A stretch of DNA of 64,000 nucleotides from Pannonibacter sp051860505 (GTDB lineage: Bacteria > Pseudomonadota > Alphaproteobacteria > Rhizobiales > Stappiaceae): NCBI RefSeq assembly GCF_051860505.1, contig NZ_JBHYDX010000009.1:103493-167492 (forward strand), read 5' to 3'. The notes under the pieces are model-generated. The model was not told where the DNA came from. It saw only the letters and a list, made by a program, of their open reading frames with translations, and made no database searches. Below, piece after piece: positions 44,223-53,611 of this stretch; the stretch's first letter is position 1, and the number at the start of each line of letters is the position of its first letter. The translations under genes were made by a program, and so were the position numbers.

Positions 44223-46381
44223 GATTGCACCCCTCCAAAATCAATCCGCCGCGCCGTGCGCCGACGGATCAACCAGCCGATGACGGTAGAGCGGACACCG
44301 GCCCACCAGGCTTCGAAGCCACCCGGGTTGTGCACCACGTCGGCGCGGTAGAAGCTCGGGCAGAGAATGGCCGCATCCGCCACCTCGCCGCAGTTGCCGC
44401 AGCCGACACAGCTCTGGTCGATCGAGGCCACCGGATCATCCCGCAAGGGATCATCCAGCCGCTTCAGCGACAACGACGGGCAGCCCGAGAGGCGGATGCA
44501 GGCGTGATCGCCGGTGCAGACCTCCTCGTCGACGCCGAACTTCGGCGCCTCGACGCGGCGACCGGCCTTGATCGCCTTGGCGACCAGCGGTTTCTCGCGC
44601 CGCTGCCGGTTCAACATGCATTCCGACGAGGCGACGATGACCTTCGGTCCTTTCTCCGGCGAGGTCAGCGCCTCGCGCAGCGTGTCGCGCATGCGGGCCA
44701 CGTCATAGGTCCGGTCGATTTCGCGCACCCAGTTGATGCCGATGCCCTTCAGGGCGCGGGAGATCGGGTTCTTCGTCGACTTGGTGTCGTTGTCGGCGCG
44801 CGAGGACATGATGTCCTGACCGCCCGTTGCCGCCGAATAGTAGTTGTCGACGACGATGGCGACGCCATCCGACTTGTTGAAGGCCATGTTGGTGAAGGAC
44901 GACGACAGGCCGTTGTGCCAGAAGCCGCCATCGCCAATGATCGCAATCGGCCGCTTGGCGCCGCCACCATCAAAGGCACCGTTGGCCGCCGGACCAAGGC
45001 CGTAGCCCATGGTCGCCCCGCCGATCTCGAAAGGCGGCAGCGAGGCAAAAAGATGGCAGCCGATGTCGGCGGCAATCTGGTGCTTGCCGAGTTCCTTCTC
45101 CACCAGCTTCATCGCGGCAAAGATCGGCCGTTCCGGGCAGCCGGTGCAGAAGCCGGGCGGGCGGATCGGCACGGTCTTCGACAGGTCCGGGATCTCGGGG
45201 CGCTCCTGGTTGGGTGCGCGCACGACCGCAGGCAGGGTCTCAGGCGCGACCTTGCGCAGGAAGGCCTCGATGGCATCGAGCATGACGGTGCCATTGTAGT
45301 CCCCGGCCAGCGGAAACAGGCCCTTGCCATGCAGGGCAACACTCGCCCCGGCGCGGTAGAGATACGAGCCAAGCTGGGTTTCGATGAACTCCGGCTGGCC
45401 TTCCTCCACCACAAGGACATGCTCCTTGCCCGCACAGAACTCGAGGAATTCACCGGACAGGAGCGGATAGGTGACGTTGAGCACGTAGATCGGAATGTCC
45501 GACTGGCCGTGGATATCGGCCAGCCCGAGACGCTGCAGGGCACGGACGACGCCATTGAACATGCCGCCCTGCACGACGATGCCAAGGCGCGGGCCATCCG
45601 TCCCCGGTGCCGGGCCGAAGAACTCGTTCAGCTTGCGCTTGCGGATGAACCGTTCTGCGGCCGGCCAGCGGTTCTTCACCTTGTCCTGCTCATGGGCAAA
45701 GGACATCGGCGGCAGCACGACGCGGGCAAAGTCGGAGCGCGGATTGGCCACCGCGTCCTTGACCGTGAAGGCTGGCGCGCGGTTGTCGCGGCAGGTGAAG
45801 CTGCCGGTCACATGGCACGAGCGGATGCGCACCATAAGCATCACCGGAGTATTGGAAGCTTCTGATAAATCAAAGCCATCCGATACCATCTTTACAATTG
45901 AAGTGAGATTGGGGCGCGGGTCCAGCAGCCAGAACTGCGACTTCATCGCGAAGGCATGGGTGCGCTCCTGCATGATGCTGGAACCCTCGCCATAGTCCTC
46001 GCCGACGATGACCATTGCCCCGCCCGTCACACCTGAAGACGCAAGATTGGCGAGCGCATCAGAGGCGACATTGACGCCGACGGAGCCCTTGAAGGTCACG
46101 GCGCCACGGATCGGGTAATGCACAGAGGCGGCCAGCATGGCACCTGCGGCGGCCTCGTTGGCATTGGCCTCGAAGCGGACGCCCAGTTCCGACAGCAGTT
46201 CCTCCGCGTCGGCCAGCACGTCCATCAGATGCGAGATCGGTGCGCCCTGATAGCCGCCGACATAACCGACGCCGGATTCCAGCAAGGCCTTGGTGATGGC
46301 CAGAATGCCTTCACCGGTGAAAACCTCGCCCTCCCCAAGGCGCAGATGCTCGACTTCGGCCTTGAAACTGCGTTCGGCCAT
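44219..46381 (-). CDS. iorA: Indolepyruvate:ferredoxin oxidoreductase alpha subunit
   Basis: IorA (720 residues). The N-terminal pyrimidine-binding domain has GYQGAPISHLMDVLADAEELL and FEANANEAAAGAMLAAS. The TPP-binding half has PPGFCTGCPERPIFAAMK, ADIGCHLFASLPPFEIGGATMGYG and GDGGFWHNGLSSSFTNM. The C-terminal ferredoxin domain has cysteines in CTGDHACIRLSGCPSLSL and CVGCGNCGEVADAAILCPSF. ATG 46381 has GGAGGAGAGG upstream. The MarR gene on the same strand ends 110 bases upstream of it, so they may share transcription. It handles indolepyruvate, phenylpyruvate or similar acids. Confidence 0.94.
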   Translation of the reverse strand: MAERSFKAEVEHLRLGEGEVFTGEGILAITKALLESGVGYVGGYQGAPISHLMDVLADAEELLSELGVRFEANANEAAAGAMLAASVHYPIRGAVTFKGSVGVNVASDALANLASSGVTGGAMVIVGEDYGEGSSIMQERTHAFAMKSQFWLLDPRPNLTSIVKMVSDGFDLSEASNTPVMLMVRIRSCHVTGSFTCRDNRAPAFTVKDAVANPRSDFARVVLPPMSFAHEQDKVKNRWPAAERFIRKRKLNEFFGPAPGTDGPRLGIVVQGGMFNGVVRALQRLGLADIHGQSDIPIYVLNVTYPLLSGEFLEFCAGKEHVLVVEEGQPEFIETQLGSYLYRAGASVALHGKGLFPLAGDYNGTVMLDAIEAFLRKVAPETLPAVVRAPNQERPEIPDLSKTVPIRPPGFCTGCPERPIFAAMKLVEKELGKHQIAADIGCHLFASLPPFEIGGATMGYGLGPAANGAFDGGGAKRPIAIIGDGGFWHNGLSSSFTNMAFNKSDGVAIVVDNYYSAATGGQDIMSSRADNDTKSTKNPISRALKGIGINWVREIDRTYDVARMRDTLREALTSPEKGPKVIVASSECMLNRQRREKPLVAKAIKAGRRVEAPKFGVDEEVCTGDHACIRLSGCPSLSLKRLDDPLRDDPVASIDQSCVGCGNCGEVADAAILCPSFYRADVVHNPGGFEAWWAGVRSTVIGWLIRRRTARRIDFGGVQS

Positions 46382-46491
46382 TTTCCTCTCCTCCTCACCG
46401 CTCCAGCCCTGAGGCCTGGCGAAAGACACAGCTTTCCCGTTCCCTTCCGCTGGTGCGGAAGGGTCAGACACCCGTCGCGCCGGTATCCGTC

Positions 46492-46962
46492 CTAGATTTC
46501 GTGTTTGCGGATGTTCGTCAGCATCTTCTGCAAGGTCGCCACGAAGGCGCGTTGCTCCTCGTCTGGTATGCCCTTGAACAGCCGCGCGGCCGAGGCCGCC
46601 ATATGCGGCCACAGCGTCTCGAAGGTGGCGCGCCCGGCATCGGTCAGGAACACCCGCACGGCGCGGCTGTCGCTGGCGTCGGCCTCGCGCCGGATCAGCC
46701 CCTCGGTCTGCAACTGGTCCAGAGCACGGCTCAACGTCGACTGCTCGACGACCGTATAGACGGCCAGTTCGCGGATCAGCGGCCCCTCGACGACTGCAAG
46801 CACCGCCAACGTGCGCATCTTCGGCGTCGTCAGGCCGACATCCGCCATCTCTTCGCGGACCATGGCGTTGTAGCGGCCCATGATCCGGTTCATCAGATAG
46901 GGGGCAAAATTGCTCAGGCCAATTTCACCAAGCCTTGCATGGGTTTCGGTGTCTTCACTCAT
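46492..46962 (-). CDS. MarR-family transcriptional regulator
   Basis: A 156-residue winged-helix dimeric regulator. Family marks: GLTTPKMRTLAVLAVVEGPLIRELAVYTVVEQSTLSRALDQLQTEGLIRREADASDSRAVRVFLTDAGRA, where the recognition helix and the wing with DSRAVRV are visible. ATG 46962 has AGAGG eight bases upstream and overlaps the stop of the FAD oxidoreductase gene by four bases, so the regulator is made with the genes it likely controls. A similar AT-rich motif lies in the divergent promoter (49369-49390). MarR proteins of this kind often respond to aromatic acids or CoA thioesters. Confidence 0.9.
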   Translation of the reverse strand: MSEDTETHARLGEIGLSNFAPYLMNRIMGRYNAMVREEMADVGLTTPKMRTLAVLAVVEGPLIRELAVYTVVEQSTLSRALDQLQTEGLIRREADASDSRAVRVFLTDAGRATFETLWPHMAASAARLFKGIPDEEQRAFVATLQKMLTNIRKHEI

Positions 46963-48521
46963 GCACCAAGCCTCTTTGCGGCGTTGAACCCGGATCCTCC
47001 TCCAAGACCCGGCCCAGGATGGGTCGAAGCACCGATATGGATAAGTCCTTTGACCCTGCCAAGACCATTGGTCGAATGGGCAAGAGGCCGCCAGATGAAG
47101 AACTGGTCGATGCCGCAATGGCCGCCGTAAGGATCACCGCCGACAAGATTGACGTTCATCGCTTCAAGGTCCTTCGGCGAATAGGCGCGGCGGGCGAGCT
47201 TGATCGCGGCAAAGTCGCGGATGTGACGGGCAAGAATGGCCTCGATGCGGTCGGCAAAGGCCTCGCGCGTGGCGACATCCCAGCTTCTGCCGCCGATCCT
47301 GCCGGCAGCATCGCCCTTAATCAGCCGAGGCGCATCGGGGATCTGCAGCCAGAGAACCGCCTTGCCATCCGGCGCGCGCGACGGATCCAGCGCGCTCGGC
47401 TGCCCGACACAGATCGTCGGCACCTCCGGCAACAGGCCGCGCTCGGCCTCATTGGCGGACTTCGACACGGCATCGATGCCGTCGCTGAGATGGATCAGCG
47501 CCACTTTTTCAAGCCCGTCCGCCATCCAGTCTGGGGCGCGGTCAAGCGCGTAATGCAGCTGGAAGTCGCCGCGGCCATGCCGGAATGTCTTTGCGGCGCT
47601 TGCATCCTCGGGCGGCGCATCCGACCCCAGCAGGCGTCCGAAGAGTTGACCCGGCGCGACGCTGGCGAGCACGGACGGTGCGGCGATTTCCTCGCCCGTG
47701 GCCAGGCGGACGCCGGTGACGCGGCCATCGCGCACCAGAATGCGCTCGACATCGGCACCGCTGCGCAAGACCCCGCCGCGTTCCTCGATCAGCCGGCGAA
47801 AGGCGTTCACCGCCGCCCCTGCCCCGCCCCGCACCACAGGTGCACCTGCGGCCTCCAGCGCGAAGGCGATGACTTGGCCCATCTTGGCCGAATAAGCGCT
47901 TTCCGGCGTCAGGCCGCAGTGCAGCACCCACGGCGCCCACAGCGCCTGCACCAGCGGGCTCTGGTAGCGGGTTTCGAGCCAGCCGCATGCCGGCGCCAGC
48001 GCTTCGCCCATCCAGGCCGCAAGCCCACGCAGGCCCCGCCGGCGAACCTGTCCGAACATCAGGCGGGCCGTGGCAAAGGACCACAGATCACCGCCCAGCA
48101 GCGAAAACAGGAACGGCGCCTCGGCAGCAATCGACCCGACATCGCGCCCATGCTGGTCGCCGTCGCCGGAGGCCTGGGCATTGAACGCTGTGATGTTGCG
48201 AGCCTGATCGGTCGACAGCACCAGGGACGAGCCGTCCGGCCGCAGCACAGCGGTCGGATGCGGCGTGTGGCAATAGTCCATGCCATGGCGGGCGAGATCC
48301 GGGGCAAGCAGCGCCCCGGCTGGCGATGTCATGAACAGGACGAAGGTGGCGGCCATCACATCATGGCTGAAGCCCGGCAATGTGACCTCGCCGGTGCGCA
48401 TGCAGCCGCCGAAGTCTGCCTCGCGCTCGAGCACGAGCACGCGGCGGCCTTTTGCGGACAGCATCGCCGCTGCGACCAGGCCATTTATCCCTGAGCCGAT
48501 GATGATGTGATCGACCGCCAT
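46959..48521 (-). CDS. FAD-dependent oxidoreductase, phytoene desaturase-like (paralogue A)
   Basis: A 520-residue flavoprotein with the N-terminal FAD-binding MAVDHIIIGSGINGLVAAAMLSAKG, then EREADFGGCMRTGEVTLPGFSHDV, and the C-terminal GLIHIGASTHPGPGLGGGSGFNAAKRLG, which is the second FAD-contact motif of the phytoene desaturase/amine oxidase superfamily. Shared text with the divergent gene at 49416 (VGQPSALDPSRAPDGKAVLW versus VGQPTVFDPTRALAGKHVLW) shows they are paralogues. No carotenoid genes are nearby, so a small-molecule or amine oxidation role is more likely. It lies four bases after the cyclase gene. Confidence 0.87.
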   Translation of the reverse strand: MAVDHIIIGSGINGLVAAAMLSAKGRRVLVLEREADFGGCMRTGEVTLPGFSHDVMAATFVLFMTSPAGALLAPDLARHGMDYCHTPHPTAVLRPDGSSLVLSTDQARNITAFNAQASGDGDQHGRDVGSIAAEAPFLFSLLGGDLWSFATARLMFGQVRRRGLRGLAAWMGEALAPACGWLETRYQSPLVQALWAPWVLHCGLTPESAYSAKMGQVIAFALEAAGAPVVRGGAGAAVNAFRRLIEERGGVLRSGADVERILVRDGRVTGVRLATGEEIAAPSVLASVAPGQLFGRLLGSDAPPEDASAAKTFRHGRGDFQLHYALDRAPDWMADGLEKVALIHLSDGIDAVSKSANEAERGLLPEVPTICVGQPSALDPSRAPDGKAVLWLQIPDAPRLIKGDAAGRIGGRSWDVATREAFADRIEAILARHIRDFAAIKLARRAYSPKDLEAMNVNLVGGDPYGGHCGIDQFFIWRPLAHSTNGLGRVKGLIHIGASTHPGPGLGGGSGFNAAKRLGA

Positions 48522-48525
48522 CGGA

Positions 48526-49317
48526 TCAGCCCCGCGGGACCAGCGCCAGGGCGCGGATCGGCGATCCCGTGCCATTCTTGATCTTCAGGGGCGCCGCGAT
48601 GAGGATCGCGCCCTTCGGCGGCAGCTTGTCCAGATTGGCAAGGCTCGCCAGACCATAGCGATTGTGCTTGTGCAGGAGGTTATGCGCCGGGAACGGCGGC
48701 GTCATGCCACCGGCCTGCCCTGCATCGGTGCCGATGCACTGGCTGCCCCAGCCGACAATGCCCTTGCCGATCAGGTATTCGATGGTCTCCGCCGTCGGTC
48801 CGGGCGTGTGCGGCCCGGTCTCGTTGGCATTGAGGAACAGGGCTTCGTCATCAGCGCGGGAATCCCAGTCGGAACGCAGCACGACCCATTCGCCAGCGCG
48901 GATTTCGCCGTGGCGGGCTTCCCATGCCTTGATGTGTTCGACAGTCAGCAGGAAATCTGGATCAGCGGTGCACTCGGCGGAAAAGTCGAGAACGTTCACA
49001 GGTGCCACAAGCTTCTGGACCGGAAGCGTGTCGGTGTAGCCGTCCGAATAGTCCTTGCCGGTGATCCAGTGATGCGGCGCATCGAAATGGGTGCCGGAAT
49101 GCTCGCCCAGTTCCAGCCAGTTCCAGGCCCAGAAGGGACCGTTCTGATCGTACTCGCTAATGCGGTGGATCTTGATCGGCGGCGTGTCCTTGGCGAAGTC
49201 CGGCGGCAGCTTGATGAGGGGCGTCTCTGGCCCCAGCACGCCGGAACAATCCACCACTTCGACCCCTCCCGAGGCGAGCAATTGCCCGAGGTCCGCAAGC
49301 ATAGCTGCAGCTGTCAT
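48526..49317 (-). CDS. Cyclase-family metal hydrolase (kynurenine formamidase fold)
   Basis: A 263-residue protein of the cyclase/kynurenine formamidase family. The metal-binding signature is HSGTHFDAPHHW (about residues 72-83), with a further GSQCIGTDAGQAGG and PAHNLLHKHNRY histidine region. Members hydrolyse amides, lactones or isatin-like rings; the isatin hydrolase branch carries the same HxGTHxDxPxH motif. ATG 49317 has AGGGAG upstream. It is the first gene of the cyclase-FAD-MarR set, divergent from the second FAD gene. With IorAB nearby, an indole- or aryl-derived substrate is plausible but not proven. Confidence 0.87.
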   Translation of the reverse strand: MTAAAMLADLGQLLASGGVEVVDCSGVLGPETPLIKLPPDFAKDTPPIKIHRISEYDQNGPFWAWNWLELGEHSGTHFDAPHHWITGKDYSDGYTDTLPVQKLVAPVNVLDFSAECTADPDFLLTVEHIKAWEARHGEIRAGEWVVLRSDWDSRADDEALFLNANETGPHTPGPTAETIEYLIGKGIVGWGSQCIGTDAGQAGGMTPPFPAHNLLHKHNRYGLASLANLDKLPPKGAILIAAPLKIKNGTGSPIRALALVPRG

Positions 49318-49368
49318 GTCTCTCTCCCTAGAACGAGGTCCTCCAACCTCTGAAATCACTCTAGACAG

Positions 49369-49390
49369 AATTAAATGCAAATGCAAATAT
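49369..49390. promoter_or_regulatory. Candidate MarR operator in the divergent promoter
   Basis: AATTAAATGCAAATGCAAATAT, with repeated ATGCAAAT, lies in the 98-base gap between the cyclase gene and paralogue B. A closely similar stretch, AATTTAAATGCGTTTGCATATT, occurs inside paralogue B at 49859-49880. AT-rich near-palindromes of this size are usual for MarR proteins. The link is an inference from position and repetition. Confidence 0.5.
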
Positions 49391-49415
49391 CCTTCTGTCA
49401 TTGGGAGGTGGCAAA

Positions 49416-50981
49416 ATGTCAGACAGTTTCGACGCGGTGCTGATCGGTGCGGGCCACAATGCCCTGGCTGCCGCATTTCATCTTGCCAAGCGCGGCTGGA
49501 AGGTCGCCGTCTATGAACAGGCCAAGGTGGCCGGCGGCGCGGTCAAGACGCTGGAACTGACCCTGCCCGGCTTCCGCCATGACTGGGCCGCGATGAACCT
49601 GTCGCTCTTTGCCGGAAGCGCCTTTTTCAAGACATATGCATCCGACCTGACCGCCCAAGGTGCCGCCTTCGTGCCGGTTAACCGTCCGTTCGCCTCGGCG
49701 TTTCCAGGCGGTCGTTGGTGCGGCGTTGCAACGGACATCGCGGAAACAACGCGCAACATCGCCCGTTTCTCCGACAGGGATGCCGAGACGTGGCAGCGGC
49801 TGGTCAACGGCTTTGCCAAAGAGGCACCGCATCTGTTCGGCCTGCTCGGTAGCCGGATGAATTTAAATGCGTTTGCATATTTTATTCTCAAAGCGCTGCG
49901 CGGCAAGGGCGTGGCCGGATCACTCGATCTCGCCCAGTTCCTGCTGAAGTCACCGCGTGCCTATCTCACCGAGACCTTTGAGGCGCCTGAAGTGCGCGCC
50001 ATGCTGGGTGCCTGGGGCATGCATCTCGACTTTGCGCCTGACGTCGCGGGTGGCGCGCTGTTTCCCTATCTGGAAGGCATGGCTGGGCAGGCCTTCGGCA
50101 TGGCCATCGGCCAGGGCGGCGCTGACACGATCATCCGTGCCATGGTCAAGGGGATCGAGGCCCATGGCGGGCGTGTCGAGACCGGTATCGCAGTCGCGCG
50201 AATCCTGAAGGACGACGATAAGGCCAGCGGCATTGAACTGGCGGATGGCCGGCGGATCGCGGCCAGACATGTGATTGCCGGTGTTGCCCCGTCCGCCCTT
50301 GCCCGCCTCACCGGCGGGACAGAGCCGGGTTTCGACAAGGCGATGCAGGACTTCCGGCACGCGCCCGGCACCCTGATGATCCATCTGGCCCTGGACAGCC
50401 TGCCCGACTGGGCGGCTGGCGATGCGCTGAAGTCCTATGCCTATGTGCATCTTGCCCCGAGCCTCGACCAGATGGCGCGAACTTACCAGGAGGCTGAGGC
50501 AGGACTGCTGCCCAGCGAGCCGATCCTCGTCGTCGGTCAGCCGACCGTGTTTGACCCCACCCGCGCACTGGCGGGCAAGCATGTGCTGTGGGTTCAGGTG
50601 CGGATGGCACCGGGCACGATCCGAGGCGATGCAGCCGGCGAAATCACGGCGACAAGCTGGCCCGAGGCCGCCGAGCCCTTCACTGAGCGCGCCCTGACAC
50701 TGCTCGACCGCTACGCCCCCGGCATCCGGTCAAAAATCCTCGGTCGCCACGTCGTCACCCCGACGGACCTCGAAAGGGACAACCCGAACCTTGTCGGTGG
50801 CGATCAGGTCTGCGGATCGCATCACATCGCCCAGAATTTCCTGTTTCGCCCGGCCCGCGGCCACACGGACGGGTCGACACCAATCAAGAACCTCCACCTC
50901 ACCGGGGCAGCCGTCTGGCCCGGCGCGGGCACGGGGGCAGGCTCAGGCTTCCTGCTGGGCCAGAAACTCGCTGGCAAATAA
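49416..50981 (+). CDS. FAD-dependent oxidoreductase, phytoene desaturase-like (paralogue B)
   Basis: A 521-residue flavoprotein: FAD-binding FDAVLIGAGHNALAAAFHLAKRG, then EQAKVAGGAVKTLELTLPGFRHDW, and the C-terminal LHLTGAAVWPGAGTGAGSGFLLGQKLA. It is paralogous to the divergent gene at 46959-48521. ATG 49416 has GGGAGG seven bases upstream. It leads a plus-strand series with a peptide-type ABC importer (binding-protein gene 25 bases later), so its substrate is probably what that importer brings in. A MarR-like motif is embedded at 49859-49880. Confidence 0.87.
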   Translation: MSDSFDAVLIGAGHNALAAAFHLAKRGWKVAVYEQAKVAGGAVKTLELTLPGFRHDWAAMNLSLFAGSAFFKTYASDLTAQGAAFVPVNRPFASAFPGGRWCGVATDIAETTRNIARFSDRDAETWQRLVNGFAKEAPHLFGLLGSRMNLNAFAYFILKALRGKGVAGSLDLAQFLLKSPRAYLTETFEAPEVRAMLGAWGMHLDFAPDVAGGALFPYLEGMAGQAFGMAIGQGGADTIIRAMVKGIEAHGGRVETGIAVARILKDDDKASGIELADGRRIAARHVIAGVAPSALARLTGGTEPGFDKAMQDFRHAPGTLMIHLALDSLPDWAAGDALKSYAYVHLAPSLDQMARTYQEAEAGLLPSEPILVVGQPTVFDPTRALAGKHVLWVQVRMAPGTIRGDAAGEITATSWPEAAEPFTERALTLLDRYAPGIRSKILGRHVVTPTDLERDNPNLVGGDQVCGSHHIAQNFLFRPARGHTDGSTPIKNLHLTGAAVWPGAGTGAGSGFLLGQKLAGK

Positions 50982-51006
50982 CAAATAATCCAAAGGGAAC
51001 AGAAAC

Positions 51007-52524
51007 ATGGAACTGACACGCCGTTCACTCCTGCAAGGGGCCGCCGCCGGTGCGCTGCTTGCTGTCTCGGGCCTGCCAACACTCGCCGCCATCGACGAAC
51101 TGGTCATTGCCTATAACGTCAACCTGCCGAGCTGGGATCCGACCGTCGGCCCGTCCGCCGTCAACCCGACCATCCAGGGCCTGTACCTGTCGGTTTTCGA
51201 CCAGTTCATCCTGCAGCAGCCGGACCTGAAACCCGCCCCCGGCATCCTGACCGACTGGGGCTGGAATGAGGACAAGACCCAAGTCTGGATGATGGTGCGC
51301 GAAGATGTCACCTGGCATGACGGCTCGCCGCTGACGGCAGAAGATGTAGCCTGGTCGCTCGCCCGTGCCGCCAACCCGGACAGTGGCAACCCGATCAACT
51401 TCATCTGGAGCACGCTGACCAACCACCGCACCGAAGGCAATATCGTCACGGCCGACGTGAAGCAGTTCGACCCGACGATCTTCAAGTGGATGTACTTCCT
51501 CACAGGCTATGTCATGCCGAAGGCCTACTTCGAGAAGGTCGGCGCGGAAGGGTTTGAAGCCGCTCCGATCGGCAGCGGCCCCTACATGGTCGACAAGTTC
51601 GAGCGCAACGCCTTCGTCCGCCTCAAGGCCTATCCGAACTACTGGGGCACCAAGCCGGAGTTCGAGACGGTGACGATCAAGTTCGTCACTGATGCCACCG
51701 CCCGCGTCGCGGAAGTGGAATCGGGCTCGGCTCACGTCACGCTCGAAATGCCCTACGAGGAGTTCGACCGGCTGAAGGCAAAGCTCAACGGCGTTGCCGC
51801 GCCGATCTCCGACATCGGCATGATCTTCCTGAACGACGTGGACGTTATGAAGGATCCCAACGTCCGCAAGGCAGCCGCCCATGCAATCGACAAGCAGACG
51901 ATCATCGACCGGCTGATGTCCGGCTATGGCGTCAAGATCGACACCCTGCAGACGCCACAGTATGACGCTTTTGATCCTTCGATCACGGTCGCCTATGACC
52001 CGGCGAAGGCCGTCGAACTTCTGGCTGCGTCCGGCTACTCGAAGGACAATCCGGTCAAGTTCAAGATCCAGACCACCAAGGGCTTCAAGCCGAAGGACTA
52101 TGAGGTCATCCAGGCCATTGTCGGTCTGTGGCGCAGGGTCGGCATCGAGGCGGAAATCGAAGTCTACGAAATCGCCAAGCATTACGAGCTGCGTGCCGCC
52201 GACACCCTTGCCCCGGCCGCCTTCTACAACTGGGGCAACTCGGTCGGTGACCCGACCACCTCGACCGGCTTTGCCATGTTCGGCCCTTCGCCGCACTCGG
52301 TCTGGGATGGCGAGGACCTGATCGCCAAGATCGCGCCGCTGTGGGGCGAGAAGGACGAAGGCAAACGCATCCTCGGCTGGCAGGAGGTTGACCGGACCAT
52401 TGCAGAGGACGCGCTGGTGATCCCGCTGCTGCAATATGTGCAGCCGATCCTGTCGGCCAAGGGCGTGACCGTGACGCCGCATGCCTCCGGCGCCCTGCTG
52501 CCGCATCTGATGAAGCGCGGCTGA
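51007..52524 (+). CDS. Peptide/nickel-type ABC transporter substrate-binding protein (family 5)
   Basis: A 505-residue extracellular binding protein. The N-terminus MELTRRSLLQGAAAGALLAV is a twin-arginine signal (RRSLLQG), unusual for this family and suggesting export in folded form or with a cofactor. The family 5 core shows ILTDWGWNEDKTQVWMMVREDVTWHDGSPLTAEDVAWSL and GSGPYMVDKFERN. It is followed after a hairpin by two permease and two ATPase genes. Cargo could be a peptide, an opine or another compound; the neighbours suggest an aromatic or amine compound. Confidence 0.92.
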   Translation: MELTRRSLLQGAAAGALLAVSGLPTLAAIDELVIAYNVNLPSWDPTVGPSAVNPTIQGLYLSVFDQFILQQPDLKPAPGILTDWGWNEDKTQVWMMVREDVTWHDGSPLTAEDVAWSLARAANPDSGNPINFIWSTLTNHRTEGNIVTADVKQFDPTIFKWMYFLTGYVMPKAYFEKVGAEGFEAAPIGSGPYMVDKFERNAFVRLKAYPNYWGTKPEFETVTIKFVTDATARVAEVESGSAHVTLEMPYEEFDRLKAKLNGVAAPISDIGMIFLNDVDVMKDPNVRKAAAHAIDKQTIIDRLMSGYGVKIDTLQTPQYDAFDPSITVAYDPAKAVELLAASGYSKDNPVKFKIQTTKGFKPKDYEVIQAIVGLWRRVGIEAEIEVYEIAKHYELRAADTLAPAAFYNWGNSVGDPTTSTGFAMFGPSPHSVWDGEDLIAKIAPLWGEKDEGKRILGWQEVDRTIAEDALVIPLLQYVQPILSAKGVTVTPHASGALLPHLMKRG

Positions 52525-52537
52525 GACCAGCGTCACA

Positions 52538-52572
52538 TGGTTCGGCCAGCCTGACGAAAGCTGGCCGAACCA
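52538..52572. terminator. Hairpin between binding-protein gene and permease gene
   Basis: TGGTTCGGCCAGC and GCTGGCCGAACCA form a 13-bp perfect stem around a 9-base loop, 14 bases after the binding-protein stop. There is no U-tract. It is probably a 3'-end stabiliser or partial attenuator that raises the ratio of binding protein to membrane parts, as at 23153-23188. Confidence 0.7.
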
Positions 52573-52600
52573 GTCAATACGCGCTGGGGGACACGAGCGC

Positions 52601-53611
52601 ATGCAGATTTTTCGGACGCTACTCTTGCGGCTGGCGACGACGGCGGTGACGCTTGTCGGGGCTGCCGTCATCGTTTTCTTTGTCATTCGCGTGGTACCTG
52701 GCAATCCGATTGCCATGATGCTGCCGCCGGGGGCAACAGAGGACGACATCCGCCGGCTCACGGCTCTCTACGGTTTTGACAAGTCGATCCCGGAACAATT
52801 CGTCATCTGGGCTGGCGGTGTGCTGAGTGGTGACTTCGGCATGTCGATCACGGCGCGCCAGCCGGTGCTGGACCTCGTTCTTGGCCGCCTGCCAGCGACG
52901 CTGGAACTGTCGCTGATGGCCCTGGTCATCGCCGTGTTCATTGGCGGTGTCAGCGCCCTGACCGGAACGCGCGAGCGCGGCACCCGGATCGAAGCCGCAA
53001 TTGACGTGTCGAATGGCATGGCGCTGTCGGTGCCGGATTTTCTCTGGGGGCTGATCCTGGTGCTTGTGTTCGGCGTTGCGTTCCCGATCTTCCACATCTC
53101 CGGCCGGGTCACGCCGTCACTCGACCTGCCCTTCTCGACCGATTTCTATCTCATCGAAAGCGTTATCCGGCTGCGCTTCGACCTGTGGCTGGATCTTGTC
53201 AGCCACATGCTGCTGCCCGCCCTGGCGCTGGCGATCCCGCTGGCGGCGATCATCAGCCAGCTGCTGAAGCAGAGCCTCAAGGAAACGATGCATCTCGACT
53301 ATGTCACCCTGTCCCGGACCAAGGGCTATGGCGAGACGCATGTGATCACCCGCGAGGCGCTGCCCAATGCCATCCTGCCGACGCTGACCCTGGTCGGCGT
53401 ACAATTCACCTTCCTCATCGGCGGCACCGTCATCATCGAGCGGCTGTTTTCCTATGAAGGGCTCGGCAACATGGCCATCGACGCGGTGATCAACCGCGAC
53501 CTGCCGCTGATCCAGGGCATCGTGCTGTTGTTTGCCCTGATCTTCACCGGCGTGAACCTCGCCGTTGACCTCCTCTATGCCGTGCTGAACCCGAGGCTGC
53601 GCCATGCTTGA
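52601..53611 (+). CDS. dppB: Peptide-type ABC transporter permease (DppB family)
   Basis: A 336-residue permease with six hydrophobic helices. Start MQIFRTLLLRLATTAVTLVGAAVIVFFVIRVVPGNP is typical. The ATPase-contact loop is TMHLDYVTLSRTKGYGETHVITREALPNAILPTLTLVG, in which EAA-type features are clear. Its end overlaps the dppC start by eight bases. The symbol shows the family, not dipeptide specificity. Confidence 0.92.
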   Translation: MQIFRTLLLRLATTAVTLVGAAVIVFFVIRVVPGNPIAMMLPPGATEDDIRRLTALYGFDKSIPEQFVIWAGGVLSGDFGMSITARQPVLDLVLGRLPATLELSLMALVIAVFIGGVSALTGTRERGTRIEAAIDVSNGMALSVPDFLWGLILVLVFGVAFPIFHISGRVTPSLDLPFSTDFYLIESVIRLRFDLWLDLVSHMLLPALALAIPLAAIISQLLKQSLKETMHLDYVTLSRTKGYGETHVITREALPNAILPTLTLVGVQFTFLIGGTVIIERLFSYEGLGNMAIDAVINRDLPLIQGIVLLFALIFTGVNLAVDLLYAVLNPRLRHA

